A stretch of DNA of 64,000 nt, taken from positions 248,001 to 312,000 of the forward strand of contig NZ_QGEH01000004.1 of NCBI RefSeq assembly GCF_003258515.1, in the 5' to 3' direction. The position numbers and the translations under genes were made by a program. This DNA comes from Marinobacter bohaiensis. Its GTDB lineage: Bacteria; Pseudomonadota; Gammaproteobacteria; Pseudomonadales; Oleiphilaceae. Of the stretch, positions 47,623 to 56,019 are shown piece after piece. Position 1 is the stretch's first letter; every line of letters starts with the position of its first letter. Under the pieces are notes generated by a model. That model did not search any database. It had not been told where the DNA came from and saw only the letters and a program-made list of their open reading frames with translations.

Positions 47623-48600
47623 TCAGGCCGGCGATTGCAGGCTCGCAAGCACGCGCTTGTCCGGCATGCCATCCTCGTCATAGAGCGACGCCAGCCCGAA
47701 CTGTTCGAGAATGGACAGCCCCTCGTCAATCAGCCGCGGCTCGATATCGTCCTTCCACGACGTCACCGGTGAGGACCCGGACGCCAGGCTGGTTTCATTA
47801 CGCACCACCCGGCTGGGTCGGTTGATCAGCGCCTGGTCGAGTTCGATGCGGTAGTCCGGCTGCCCCTGCAGGAAACCGAATAGCCGGGACACTTCCCGGT
47901 TGGGCTCGGCGTAGATGCTCTCATAGAAACTGACGTAGATATCCTGCGGTGCGAACTGGCGCAGGGGCACCGTGTTGATGATCGACCAGATGAGGATGTG
48001 GTTGAGCAACAGGTCGCTCCGCGCACTGGTGCGGCGAATCAGGTCTTCGTAGGGTGCCAGGAAATCCTCGTACAGCGCCGGCTGCTTGAGCAAATCCATA
48101 GGTTCGGACGCCCAGTACCAGTCCTTCTTACGTGCCTTGGACTGGGCCACGGCAAAGGGATTACGGATCAGCAGCACCGGTTTGACCCAGTCCAGCTCCC
48201 GGCACACCGCATGGCACATCAGATTGGCGAAGATGTCCTTAACCAGCAGGCCACGGTAGAAGAACGCTTTGTTGGCGACATCCACCCGCTGGTCGCACAG
48301 CCGGCCGCTGAGGATGGTCCGGGCCAGATTCCGGAGTTCGTCGTTCATCTCCCCGCCGCGCACGTACAGGTGCGGCGTAAAGGTGCCGGCCCCCTGCGCC
48401 AGCTGCGGATGGAACGGCTCGAACATCTCCCGGTAGCCACGGTCGTGGTTGATCAGGTCGGACACCCAGGTGGTGCCGCTACGCCCATCGCCGATCAGCC
48501 AGACCGCATCGCGGTAATTTCCCAGCGCATGGTTGGCGCGCAGGACCAGACGCTTGCCAAGGGTCCGGGCCCTCGAAGTGATGCCGGTAGCTCTATCCAT
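47623..48600 (-). CDS. Sulfotransferase-family protein
   Basis: 325 residues. The PAPS-binding loop GDGRSGTTWVSDLI (~37-50) and a later LIRNPFAVAQSKARKKDW (3'-phosphate binding RNP/S region) identify the sulfotransferase fold. Substrate unknown; surface glycans are typical for bacterial members. GAGGGA precedes the start at some distance. No capsule or Nod-type genes are adjacent. Confidence 0.85.
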   Translation of the reverse strand: MDRATGITSRARTLGKRLVLRANHALGNYRDAVWLIGDGRSGTTWVSDLINHDRGYREMFEPFHPQLAQGAGTFTPHLYVRGGEMNDELRNLARTILSGRLCDQRVDVANKAFFYRGLLVKDIFANLMCHAVCRELDWVKPVLLIRNPFAVAQSKARKKDWYWASEPMDLLKQPALYEDFLAPYEDLIRRTSARSDLLLNHILIWSIINTVPLRQFAPQDIYVSFYESIYAEPNREVSRLFGFLQGQPDYRIELDQALINRPSRVVRNETSLASGSSPVTSWKDDIEPRLIDEGLSILEQFGLASLYDEDGMPDKRVLASLQSPA

Positions 48601-48958
48601 CGTTCACGCGTTCCCTCACAGTGAATGGTGTATCGCCGAGTTTTCTGCTCTTGTTGTTATCGAGAGTGGGTATCAGGCATTGATATCAAGTGTTGCGATC
48701 AAATCATAGCGGGCACCCATCGCGATCAAAGACCTGTCTATCCTGGCGCCACACCGACCTGATTTATACCAGATCCATGCCAGTTTTTTGTTTCAGCGGC
48801 GAGTCACCTTCTATGTGATGTGCCGGAGCGCAGCGATGCCCCGCCCCTCTCCAGCAAATAATCTGGCAAACACCCGATCGAAGACGTATGATCGCCATCC
48901 AAATTCACGCACGTACCGTGCAGCGGCGCCCCGGGCGCCCACAGAAAAGGAGCTCACC
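48601..48958. other. Intergenic region upstream of the leader-peptide unit
   Basis: About 360 bases without a convincing gene; it must hold the sulfotransferase promoter and the promoter of the 48.96 kb unit. The A+T-rich part at 48640-48790 is the best place for both. No repeat found. Confidence 0.4.
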
Positions 48959-48991
48959 ATGAAACAACGGACACAGGTATCCCGTTACTGA
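48959..48991 (+). CDS. Candidate 10-residue leader peptide
   Basis: ATG to TGA encodes MKQRTQVSRY, preceded by the near-ideal ribosome site AAAAGGAGCTCACC. Such a strong site before a ten-codon frame, followed by stem-loops and a terminator at 49059-49093 and then a small gene, is the plan of an attenuation leader. There is no run of one codon, so a simple amino-acid sensor is not obvious. Purely sequence-based; unproven. Confidence 0.45.
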   Translation: MKQRTQVSRY

Positions 48992-49009
48992 TATCGCCTT
49001 CCTCCTTTT

Positions 49010-49093
49010 GTGGCTGGAAGGCATAAGGTCTTCCGGCGCGGTGCGTGCAAGCACGACGAAACCCTGGTGGACCCTGTTCACCAGGGTTTTTTT
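49010..49093 (+). ncRNA. Candidate structured leader RNA or small RNA ending in a terminator
   Basis: Three stems in a row: GGAAG/CTTCC (49017-49034 area), GTGC/GCAC (49041-49054), then the terminator stem at 49059-49093. It lies between the leader peptide and the small basic protein gene. It may be an attenuator or the 3' end of an sRNA. Confidence 0.4.
49059..49093 (+). terminator. Perfect 11-bp terminator after the leader peptide
   Basis: AAACCCTGGTG (49059-49069) pairs perfectly with CACCAGGGTTT (49079-49089) around a 9-base loop and continues into seven Ts. Confidence 0.9.
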
Positions 49094-49153
49094 ATGGTCG
49101 CTCCGGCGACCCGCCGGCTACTCCGGCAACATCCACAGCAAGGAGAAAAAAAC

Positions 49154-49396
49154 ATGGCCAAAGGCCCCAAACCCATGCGCAACTGGGCGGCCACGAACCC
49201 GCTGATGCGCAAGGGCGGCCCGCACCGGGTCGCCAAACTCAAACAGCGTCCACGCCAGGATACACGCCAGGCGCTGGACGCCTTCGAAGACTGGCTGGAT
49301 GAGGAAACGACCACCTCGTCACAGCACCACAACGAAGGGCCTCAGGGCCCTTCTTTTATTCGTGCGCCCTTTCTTGTGCGCGCCACCGCCATCTGA
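49154..49396 (+). CDS. Small basic/acidic protein whose frame crosses a terminator
   Basis: 80 residues from ATG 49154, with AAGGAGAAAAAAAC as ribosome site. The N-terminal half is basic (MAKGPKPMRNW, MRKGGPHRVAKLKQRPRQ), the middle acidic (DAFEDWLDEE). I do not recognise a named family. Oddly, the perfect terminator at 49334-49357 lies inside the frame, 37 bases before the stop codon at 49394, so most transcripts should lack a stop codon. E. coli arfA has this layout, but the ArfA core KKGKGSY is missing here, so it is not called ArfA. Confidence 0.55.
   Translation: MAKGPKPMRNWAATNPLMRKGGPHRVAKLKQRPRQDTRQALDAFEDWLDEETTTSSQHHNEGPQGPSFIRAPFLVRATAI
49334..49357 (+). terminator. Terminator located inside the 80-residue frame
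   Basis: GAAGGGCC (49334-49341) pairs with GGCCCTTC (49346-49353), loop of four, followed by TTTT. Codons GAA GGG CCT CAG GGC CCT TCT TTT of the frame run straight through it. Confidence 0.8.
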
Positions 49397-49521
49397 CCTG
49401 CCGCAAACCAACGCCCCTATCCTACCCGGCCATCCGTATCCCAGCCCCGTTGACCCGGCCCATACTCGCCGAGCGCCCACAAAAAAGGGCGCGCTGGCCC
49501 AGGCCAGACACGCCCCGAAAG

Positions 49522-49539
49522 CGGTTCGCTAACGAACCG
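49522..49539 (-). terminator. Hairpin after the nitrilase-family gene
   Basis: CGGTTCG (49522-49528) pairs with CGAACCG (49533-49539), loop of four, just past the nitrilase-family stop; followed on the minus strand by CTTTC. Weak U-run. Confidence 0.45.
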
Positions 49540-49553
49540 GGGACAGGAAGGGA

Positions 49554-50432
49554 TCAGCTCAATCGTCGCGGGTCCAGACGGCCCTCGTACATGGGCAGCT
49601 CCAGCACCGGATCGTCCGTGCGGAACTGAGACCAGACGCGGTTGAGGCCGGCGGTGCCGAAGGTCCTGACCCGTTCCACCTCTTCCAGATTGAGCACGTC
49701 GGTAAGGATGCCGGCGGACGCGCCACTCATGGCGGCCCGCTCCCGGCCCTCCGGGTCCACGATCAGGCTTTGGCCGACGCCGGTGGGCTCGGCCACATTG
49801 GCGCTGACCACGAACACCTGGTTGAAGATGGCGTTGGCCTTGACCAGCACCTGTTCCTGGGCCCGGTCGCAGGTAGTGGTCGCGGCCTGGTTGATGATTA
49901 CCTCGGCCCCCATCCACGCCAACTGGCGCGAGACTTCCGGGAACCAGATGTCGTAGCAGACCGCCAGACCCACCCGGCCCACGCCGGGCACCTCGAACAC
50001 CTCGAAGCGCTTGCCCGGCCGGTAGGGTTCGAACGGGCGCCAGGGGAAGCACTTGCGGTACGCCGCCACCAGCTCGCCGTCCGGTGAGAACACCGGCGCC
50101 GTGTTGTAGAGGTGGCCGTCCTCGCCGCGCTCGCAGATGGTGCCCGGCAACAGCCACACGCCCAGCCTGGCGGCGATCGCCCCCAGGCGGCGAATGCGCG
50201 ATCCGTTGAGCGGCTCGGCGATGCTCTCCAGCAATGCGGTGCGCTCCTCCGGTGTGCCTTCCGCCGCGCACAGATGCAGCTCGGGATAGACCACCATGCG
50301 CCTGGGCTCAAACCCCGGCCCGAAGTCGCTCAGGTGGGTGGCGATCTCGTGCTCGAATCCATCCAGGCTGGCGTCCGTCCCCGGGCGCCGTGAAGGCGCC
50401 TGGACCAGCAATATGGGCAAGTATCGGGACAT
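49554..50432 (-). CDS. Carbon-nitrogen hydrolase (nitrilase superfamily)
   Basis: 292 residues. The Glu-Lys-Cys triad is visible: Glu51 in VYPELHL, Lys127 in YRKCFPW and Cys159 in LAVCYDIWFPE. This superfamily hydrolyses amides or N-carbamoyl compounds. Start at ATG 50432 (AGAGTGAG upstream). It directly follows an amino-acid permease gene on the same strand, and both diverge from a LuxR regulator, suggesting uptake and deamidation of an N-containing compound. Confidence 0.9.
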   Translation of the reverse strand: MSRYLPILLVQAPSRRPGTDASLDGFEHEIATHLSDFGPGFEPRRMVVYPELHLCAAEGTPEERTALLESIAEPLNGSRIRRLGAIAARLGVWLLPGTICERGEDGHLYNTAPVFSPDGELVAAYRKCFPWRPFEPYRPGKRFEVFEVPGVGRVGLAVCYDIWFPEVSRQLAWMGAEVIINQAATTTCDRAQEQVLVKANAIFNQVFVVSANVAEPTGVGQSLIVDPEGRERAAMSGASAGILTDVLNLEEVERVRTFGTAGLNRVWSQFRTDDPVLELPMYEGRLDPRRLS

Positions 50433-50474
50433 ACGGTTTCTCACTCTTTGTTCAAATCGGAACCGGCGGGGTGC

Positions 50475-51848
50475 TCAGACCGGCTCCGGCGTGCTCGAGC
50501 CGTTCTCAGGCATTTCCTCACTGAAATCCACTTCCGGCGGCTTGCGGGTGAAGAAGCGGGTCAGATGCGTCAGGTGGATCAGACCGATCGCCAGCCAGAC
50601 CAGCCCCAGCACCACGGCGTGGATGTCCAGCTTGCTCATCAGCCACAGGTTCACTCCGGCACCGACCAGCGGCACGACGACCGCCTTGAGCACGCCGTAC
50701 TCGGCCCGCATCGACGCATCCTTCAGATACATGACGATCACCGACACGTTGACCATGGTGAACGCGATGAAAGCACCGAAGTTGATGAACGAAGCGGCCG
50801 ACAACACGTCCAGGAACAGCGCCACGACGCCGATCAAACCGGTCAGCACGATGCTGAACACCGGCGTGTGGAAGCGCGGGTGCAGCGCCCCGAAGAGCTT
50901 GCGCGGCAGGACCGCATCCCGGCCCATGGCGAACAAGAGGCGCGAGGCGGAAGCCTGGGCGGCGATACCGGAGGTGAACTGCGCCAGGATCATGCCGGCC
51001 AGGAAAATCGCGCCGAACAGATCCGCACCGATGGTTCTGGCAATCTCGAATGCGGCCGAATCGGCGTTCTCGAACACCGCCCCCGGATGCACCAACTGCG
51101 TGGTGTAACCCACCAGCACGTAGATGCCGCCGCCGATCAGCGCCGTCAGGAGGATGGCGCGGGGGATGTTGCGCCGCGGGTTGATGGTTTCCTCGGTCAG
51201 CGTGGTCACCGCATCAAAACCCAGGAAGGAGTACGCCGCCACCGCCGCACCGGCGGCAATCGTCGCAAAGCTCGAATCGGCGTTGAAGAACGGCGCCATG
51301 CTGAACAGCGCGTCGGTGCCGCCATCCATGAACACATGGCGCAGGGACAGCACCACGAAGAAGACGATGACCAGCACCTGGAACACCATCAGCAGCGAAT
51401 TCACCTTCGCCGCCAGCTTGATGCCCATCACGTTGAGTACGGTAGTGATGCCGATGAAGCCCAGCAGGAACACCCAGGTGGGCACATCCGGAAATTTCGC
51501 GCCCAGGTAGGCCGCGCCGATCAACCAGATGACCATCGGCAGGAAGAAGTAGTCCAGCAGCACACCCCAGCCCACCATGAAGCCAACGCGGGAGTCGATG
51601 GTCTTGCGCACATAGGTGTAGGCGGACCCGGACACCGGAAACGCCCGGGACATCACACCGTAGCTGTACGCGGTGAACAGCATGGCGATGGTGGTGATGA
51701 TGTAAGCGGTGGGCACCGAGCCCTGAGTGGTCGTCGCCACCACACCGAAGGTGCCCAGCACGATCAGCGGGGTCATGTAGGCCAGGCCAAAGAGCACCAC
51801 AGCCTTGAGGGAGAGCGTTCGCTCCAGTTGAATTCTGTTATCAGACAT
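50475..51848 (-). CDS. APC-superfamily amino-acid/polyamine permease
   Basis: 457 residues, about 12 membrane segments. It begins with SLKAVVLFGLAYMTPLIVLGTFGV and carries SGSAYTYVRKTIDSRVGFMVGW, as in PuuP/YjeM-like APC carriers; FLGFDAVTTLTEET is the conserved mid-region motif. GGAGACGGGCT precedes ATG 51848. It is 42 bases upstream of the nitrilase-family gene, a likely operon. Substrate not deducible. Confidence 0.92.
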   Translation of the reverse strand: MSDNRIQLERTLSLKAVVLFGLAYMTPLIVLGTFGVVATTTQGSVPTAYIITTIAMLFTAYSYGVMSRAFPVSGSAYTYVRKTIDSRVGFMVGWGVLLDYFFLPMVIWLIGAAYLGAKFPDVPTWVFLLGFIGITTVLNVMGIKLAAKVNSLLMVFQVLVIVFFVVLSLRHVFMDGGTDALFSMAPFFNADSSFATIAAGAAVAAYSFLGFDAVTTLTEETINPRRNIPRAILLTALIGGGIYVLVGYTTQLVHPGAVFENADSAAFEIARTIGADLFGAIFLAGMILAQFTSGIAAQASASRLLFAMGRDAVLPRKLFGALHPRFHTPVFSIVLTGLIGVVALFLDVLSAASFINFGAFIAFTMVNVSVIVMYLKDASMRAEYGVLKAVVVPLVGAGVNLWLMSKLDIHAVVLGLVWLAIGLIHLTHLTRFFTRKPPEVDFSEEMPENGSSTPEPV

Positions 51849-52130
51849 AGCCCGTCTCCAAAATCGGTCGGGGCGTGCCGGAGCCGTCCTCGTCGTTCGA
51901 GCCGCCACCGGTCCCGCGCCCTTTTATTGGATGCCGTGCCGCGGGGTTTGGGAAGCGGCCGGCCTATTTTTCGTTATCGGGATCAACTGCTGGCCCGGAC
52001 CCGGATTGCCGGCTCCAGGGCGACGCAGCTAGACTGCAATACGTAGTGATCACAGTGTCTTTAAACCGTAACGATAAGGCGCAGGGCCGAATATAACCCC
52101 AGTGTGGTATGTTTTTGAGAGCAGTCATCC

Positions 52131-52931
52131 GTGAGCAGATCTGACAACGACCGGGCCCTGGCCCAGGCCATCCACACCCTGGGCACGCCGGATTTCATGG
52201 GCGCCTACGCGGCGCTGGTCCGCACCCGTGCGGCCTTCGACAACCTCATTGTCATCGCCTACCACGGCGAACAGCAGCCGGCGGTGCTCTACCGGGAATT
52301 CACCGACCCCATCGTCTACCTGCCCATGGACAGCGACTACCTGGGCGGCGCCTACCTGCTGGATCCGTTCTACCACCAGCACCGAAAGGGGGATAACCGG
52401 GGCATCCTGCGCCTGCGGGACGTTGCGCCCGACCATTTCCGCCGCACGCAGTACTACAAGACCTACTACCAGCAGACCACCCTGCTCGACGAGATCGCCG
52501 TGTTCGCCACCCTGTCCGAACGCGTGACGCTGACCGCCTGCCTCGGGCGCGACCGGTCGAGCGGCGCCCCCTTCAGCAAACGCGAGCGGCAGGCGTTGCA
52601 GGACATGGAACAGACATTGAGCGCGCTGCTGGAGACCCACTGGCGAGACTACCAGCCCGAGGCCGCCGCGGCGGACCAGCCACCACCGGTGCGCGACCGG
52701 CTGCGCGACGCCCTCAAGCGCCAGCACGACATCAAGCTCAGCCCGCGCCAGGCGGAAGTCGCGCTGTTCATCCTGCGCGGCCATTCCTCCCTGTCCATCA
52801 GCCTGCACCTGGAGGTCAGCCAACAGACGGTCAAGGTGTTCCGCCGCCAGCTTTACGCCAAGTGCGGCATTTCCTCCCAGGCGGAACTGTTCGCCCTGAT
52901 GATGCCGCTGCTATCGGCTCTGTCAGATTGA
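52131..52931 (+). CDS. LuxR-family transcriptional regulator
   Basis: 266 residues. N-terminal ~1-185 is an uncharacterised sensor region (no receiver Asp motif, no obvious autoinducer-domain WxxY set). C-terminal LuxR helix-turn-helix at ~200-260: LSPRQAEVALFILRGHSSLSISLHLEVSQQTVKVFRRQLYAKCGI. GTG start at 52131. Divergent from the permease/nitrilase operon across ~280 bases, so it most likely controls that pair. Confidence 0.9.
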   Translation: MSRSDNDRALAQAIHTLGTPDFMGAYAALVRTRAAFDNLIVIAYHGEQQPAVLYREFTDPIVYLPMDSDYLGGAYLLDPFYHQHRKGDNRGILRLRDVAPDHFRRTQYYKTYYQQTTLLDEIAVFATLSERVTLTACLGRDRSSGAPFSKRERQALQDMEQTLSALLETHWRDYQPEAAAADQPPPVRDRLRDALKRQHDIKLSPRQAEVALFILRGHSSLSISLHLEVSQQTVKVFRRQLYAKCGISSQAELFALMMPLLSALSD

Positions 52932-52935
52932 GGCC

Positions 52936-53838
52936 CTAAGGCTGGGCCAGTACCGGCTCAGCGGCCTCCGGCACCAGCGTGCGATAGAGGAACTGCACGC
53001 CCGCATCAACCGCCCCCTGCCCGGTCAGGAACGAGGCGATGTGCCCGCGCCAGCGCAGGATCATCATTTCCGTGGGTACGCCTTCCGATGCCAGCGCGGC
53101 CTGGAAATCCGTGGCGTGATCCACCGGCACCAGCCCGTCCCAGGAACCGTGGTAGAGGAAGAACGGCGGCGCGGTGTCGGTAATATGAGTGACCGGTGAC
53201 GCCGCGGCATAACGCGCCGGCACCTCCGCCATGGTCCCGCCCAGCAACTGTTCCACCAGCCGCCCGGAACCGAACTTGCGCAGATCGCTGGGCGTGCCAC
53301 CGGCGACCACGGCGGCCAATCGGGTCTGCGGGCCGCCGTAGGGTCGATCCAGCTCACCGCCTTCCGCCGCAACCAGCGCCAGCAGGCTGACCAGGTGGGC
53401 GCCGGAGGAATAGCCGAAACCGGCCACCCGGCCAGTGTCGATGTCCAGGTCATCGGCCTGGCGGTGCAGCCAGTGCATCGCCTGCTGCAGATCCTGCAAC
53501 TGGGCCGGGAAGCGATGGTCCGGCGTGAAACGGTAATCGATGTTCATCACCGCAAAACCATGGCCCGCCAGGGTCTCGGCGATGTCCGTCATGTCCGCCC
53601 GGGAGCGATTGGTCCAGCCACCGCCGTGCACCGTCAGCACCGCCGGATGCGGCCCCGCGCCTTGCGGCCGGTAGATGTCGGCGTACAGCGGCTCCGGCCA
53701 GTCCGGCGGGGAATAACGCACCGACGCCTCCACGGTCCAGTTCGTCTCGGGCAGGGGGACCGGTTGTCCGGGGGCATTCAGGTGGCTGGCACAGCCGGTG
53801 ACGATCAGGCCCAGCAAGACCGGGATCAGAGCTTTCAT
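52936..53838 (-). CDS. Alpha/beta-hydrolase lipoprotein (carboxylesterase-type)
   Basis: 300 residues. Lipobox LIVTGC with Cys16, then an alpha/beta-hydrolase of the hormone-sensitive-lipase/BD-FAE type: oxyanion HGGG (71-74), nucleophile Ser145 in GYSSGAH, Asp in SWDGLVP and His in WRGHIASF. Outer-membrane or periplasmic esterase. ACGGGAGAACCC is the ribosome site. It follows the tannase-family gene by 122 bases on the same strand; the two may act on the same plant- or algal-type esters. Confidence 0.92.
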   Translation of the reverse strand: MKALIPVLLGLIVTGCASHLNAPGQPVPLPETNWTVEASVRYSPPDWPEPLYADIYRPQGAGPHPAVLTVHGGGWTNRSRADMTDIAETLAGHGFAVMNIDYRFTPDHRFPAQLQDLQQAMHWLHRQADDLDIDTGRVAGFGYSSGAHLVSLLALVAAEGGELDRPYGGPQTRLAAVVAGGTPSDLRKFGSGRLVEQLLGGTMAEVPARYAAASPVTHITDTAPPFFLYHGSWDGLVPVDHATDFQAALASEGVPTEMMILRWRGHIASFLTGQGAVDAGVQFLYRTLVPEAAEPVLAQP

Positions 53839-53960
53839 GGGTTCTCCCGTTGGGCAGCGGATGGGTTCCGGCTGCGTCCGTTGTGCTCTGAAATACGGGG
53901 AGAACGTGGGGATGGATGCCCGCCCGGCGGCGCCAACCGTGCGCAACCGGGCGGCCTGTC

Positions 53961-55751
53961 TCACCGCTCGCGCGGCTCGTAGGGCATGTAGAAATCGCTG
54001 CCGGCCCAGTCCGGCATGGGCACGGCGTTGAGCGCATCGCCACGCTCGAAACTGGCGGCGTCGTTCTCGTCGCCTTCACCCGTGTAGGCGGCTACGTCCG
54101 GATAGGGGTAGATCGGGCGACTGCGCTCAGGGACGTCCGCAGACGACGTCAGCATCGGCGGCGGTCCGTCCGCCATGGGACCGTGACCGTCCCGGCCGGC
54201 TCCCGGTGGCTTACCCGGGCGCGGGCCCTTGCCCGCTTTACCTTCACCCATATGGGGCTGGCCGAAATCGCTGGCCTGTTCGCTGGCGCTCTGGCGGGTG
54301 ACGATGGCGTCCGGTGCCTGGCCATTCTCCACCCACGTCATCATCGGCGTCAGCAGGTCGACCTGGCTCGGCCCTTCACCCTGGCCACAATGGTAGACAC
54401 CCGGCAGCAGGTAGAGCCGTTCAAAGGCCTCGGCCTGCGCCTCGCCCATCTGCGACTGCACCGCCTGGTGATAGGCGATGGTATTGAGCGGCGAGATGTG
54501 CGGATCGGCCAGCCCATGCCAGAGAATCAGTTTGCCGCCCTGCCCCGCGAATGCGGACAGGTCCGGGTTGGTGGCGTCGTACAACGGGTGCCGGGCGCGC
54601 AGGCGGTTGAAGGTGGCCAGGTCGAAGCGCAGGTCATCCAGAGTGAATGCCTCGCCCGGCGACTCGTCGAACGCCAGGTAGCGCAACGCCGGCAGGGCCG
54701 CCATGCGGCTCATCACCTGGCCGTCGGCGCTGGTCGGCACGTAGACACCGGCCCAGGCCAGCTCGGATCCATACAGCGGCTGCCCGGCGGTCAGGTGCGT
54801 GCCGGTGTCTGCGTCCACTGGCCCCTGGTAGAACTGGCTGGCCACACGCGCCTCGGCGGGGGTCAGGCAATCGCGGGTGTCCGTGACGTCGTCCGGGCAG
54901 ACCACGCTGGCCGGATCGAAATCGCACTGCAGCGGTGCCGAAATCAGCCCATCGCTGAGTCCGTCCAGATCGTCGCAGGCCGCAACCACCGCCCGGTGCA
55001 GCACCGGCAGCCGGTCCGCCAGCAGGATGGCGTTGCCGTCGTCATCCCGGTTCACGGTTGCCTGCCAGCCGTGATACAGCGTGTTCTGGACCTGGAAGTT
55101 CATGGCCGGGGCGCCAGCAATGATGCCGTCGAAATCGTCCGGATACCGCTGGGCTTCCACCAGGGCTTCGCGGCCGCCGTCCGAACAGCCGTTGAAATAG
55201 GCGTACTCGGGTGACTGGCCGTAGTAGGCGCGGATCAGTCGCTTGGCGGTATCGGCCGTCAGGTGCTGGGCGCGGTAGGCGAAGTCCGCCCGCTTCTGTG
55301 GATCCAGCCCAAACTCGCCGCCATTGCCGTCATGGCCCATGTTGGTACTGCCCAGGACGAAACCGCCGTTGGCGAGCACCTGGCAGCCGTCGGAGGCTCC
55401 CGAGCGCATGGAAATACGACCGCACAGCCCGCCGCAGCCCAGTTGCATGTAACGCTGGGTCCAGGTCTCACGCGGCAGCAACACCCGGAACTCGATGGCC
55501 GGCGCCAGGGTGCCCGACACGGCACAGACCGGCACGCCGTCATTGGTGGTATCCACCGCCGCGGTGACGCGACTGCCCTTGCCCCCGATATGGACCAGGT
55601 CGGTATTGATCAGGCTGGTGCACGCCACCGCCGGTTTGACTCTCGCCAGGTCTGCCGGCCCGGTCGATGCCTGCGCGGCCGACACCCCAAACAGCAGCCC
55701 CAGCAGCCCGATAATCGCCGGCCAACGCCGGTTGCCTTTGCACAGATTCAC
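53961..55751 (-). CDS. Secreted tannase/feruloyl-esterase family protein
   Basis: 596 residues. Signal peptide (~10-30, ending AAQA), then the tannase fold. The catalytic CS-D-HC motif is complete: NGCSDGGREA, WHGLADPHISP and GVYHCGQGEG. A Gly/Pro-rich insertion of ~45 residues (MGEGKAGKGPRPGKPPGAGR...) splits the usual C-terminus before RPIYPYPDVAAYTGEGDENDAASF. GTG start at 55751 with GGGAG. It hydrolyses phenolic esters such as tannins or feruloyl-sugars; exact substrate unknown. Confidence 0.9.
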   Translation of the reverse strand: MNLCKGNRRWPAIIGLLGLLFGVSAAQASTGPADLARVKPAVACTSLINTDLVHIGGKGSRVTAAVDTTNDGVPVCAVSGTLAPAIEFRVLLPRETWTQRYMQLGCGGLCGRISMRSGASDGCQVLANGGFVLGSTNMGHDGNGGEFGLDPQKRADFAYRAQHLTADTAKRLIRAYYGQSPEYAYFNGCSDGGREALVEAQRYPDDFDGIIAGAPAMNFQVQNTLYHGWQATVNRDDDGNAILLADRLPVLHRAVVAACDDLDGLSDGLISAPLQCDFDPASVVCPDDVTDTRDCLTPAEARVASQFYQGPVDADTGTHLTAGQPLYGSELAWAGVYVPTSADGQVMSRMAALPALRYLAFDESPGEAFTLDDLRFDLATFNRLRARHPLYDATNPDLSAFAGQGGKLILWHGLADPHISPLNTIAYHQAVQSQMGEAQAEAFERLYLLPGVYHCGQGEGPSQVDLLTPMMTWVENGQAPDAIVTRQSASEQASDFGQPHMGEGKAGKGPRPGKPPGAGRDGHGPMADGPPPMLTSSADVPERSRPIYPYPDVAAYTGEGDENDAASFERGDALNAVPMPDWAGSDFYMPYEPRER

Positions 55752-56019
55752 GCAAACAACTCCCTTCTCCCGATCCAGAAACCGCCGGCGGCGAGCCGGC
55801 AACAGACGGTTCCTATGTTAGTCAAAGACAGGCGCGGACTGGGCGGGGCGGGTGTAAAAGTTGTGTAAGGAGCGTTTCCCGGCATCGCAGGACAACGCCA
55901 AAAGGCGGTCCTTTATAAAGCTGGCCCTTTCTATTCCAACATTGTTGAACAATCTGCAAAGCCATCGATCCCGCCCGCTCGTAACGATCCTTGCAATCTC
56001 ACATCATGAGGACAACAAG

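Noticed and set aside
49154-49396. ArfA ribosome-rescue factor
   Set aside because: The terminator-in-frame layout fits, but the conserved KKGKGSYxRK core is absent; kept as an unnamed gene.
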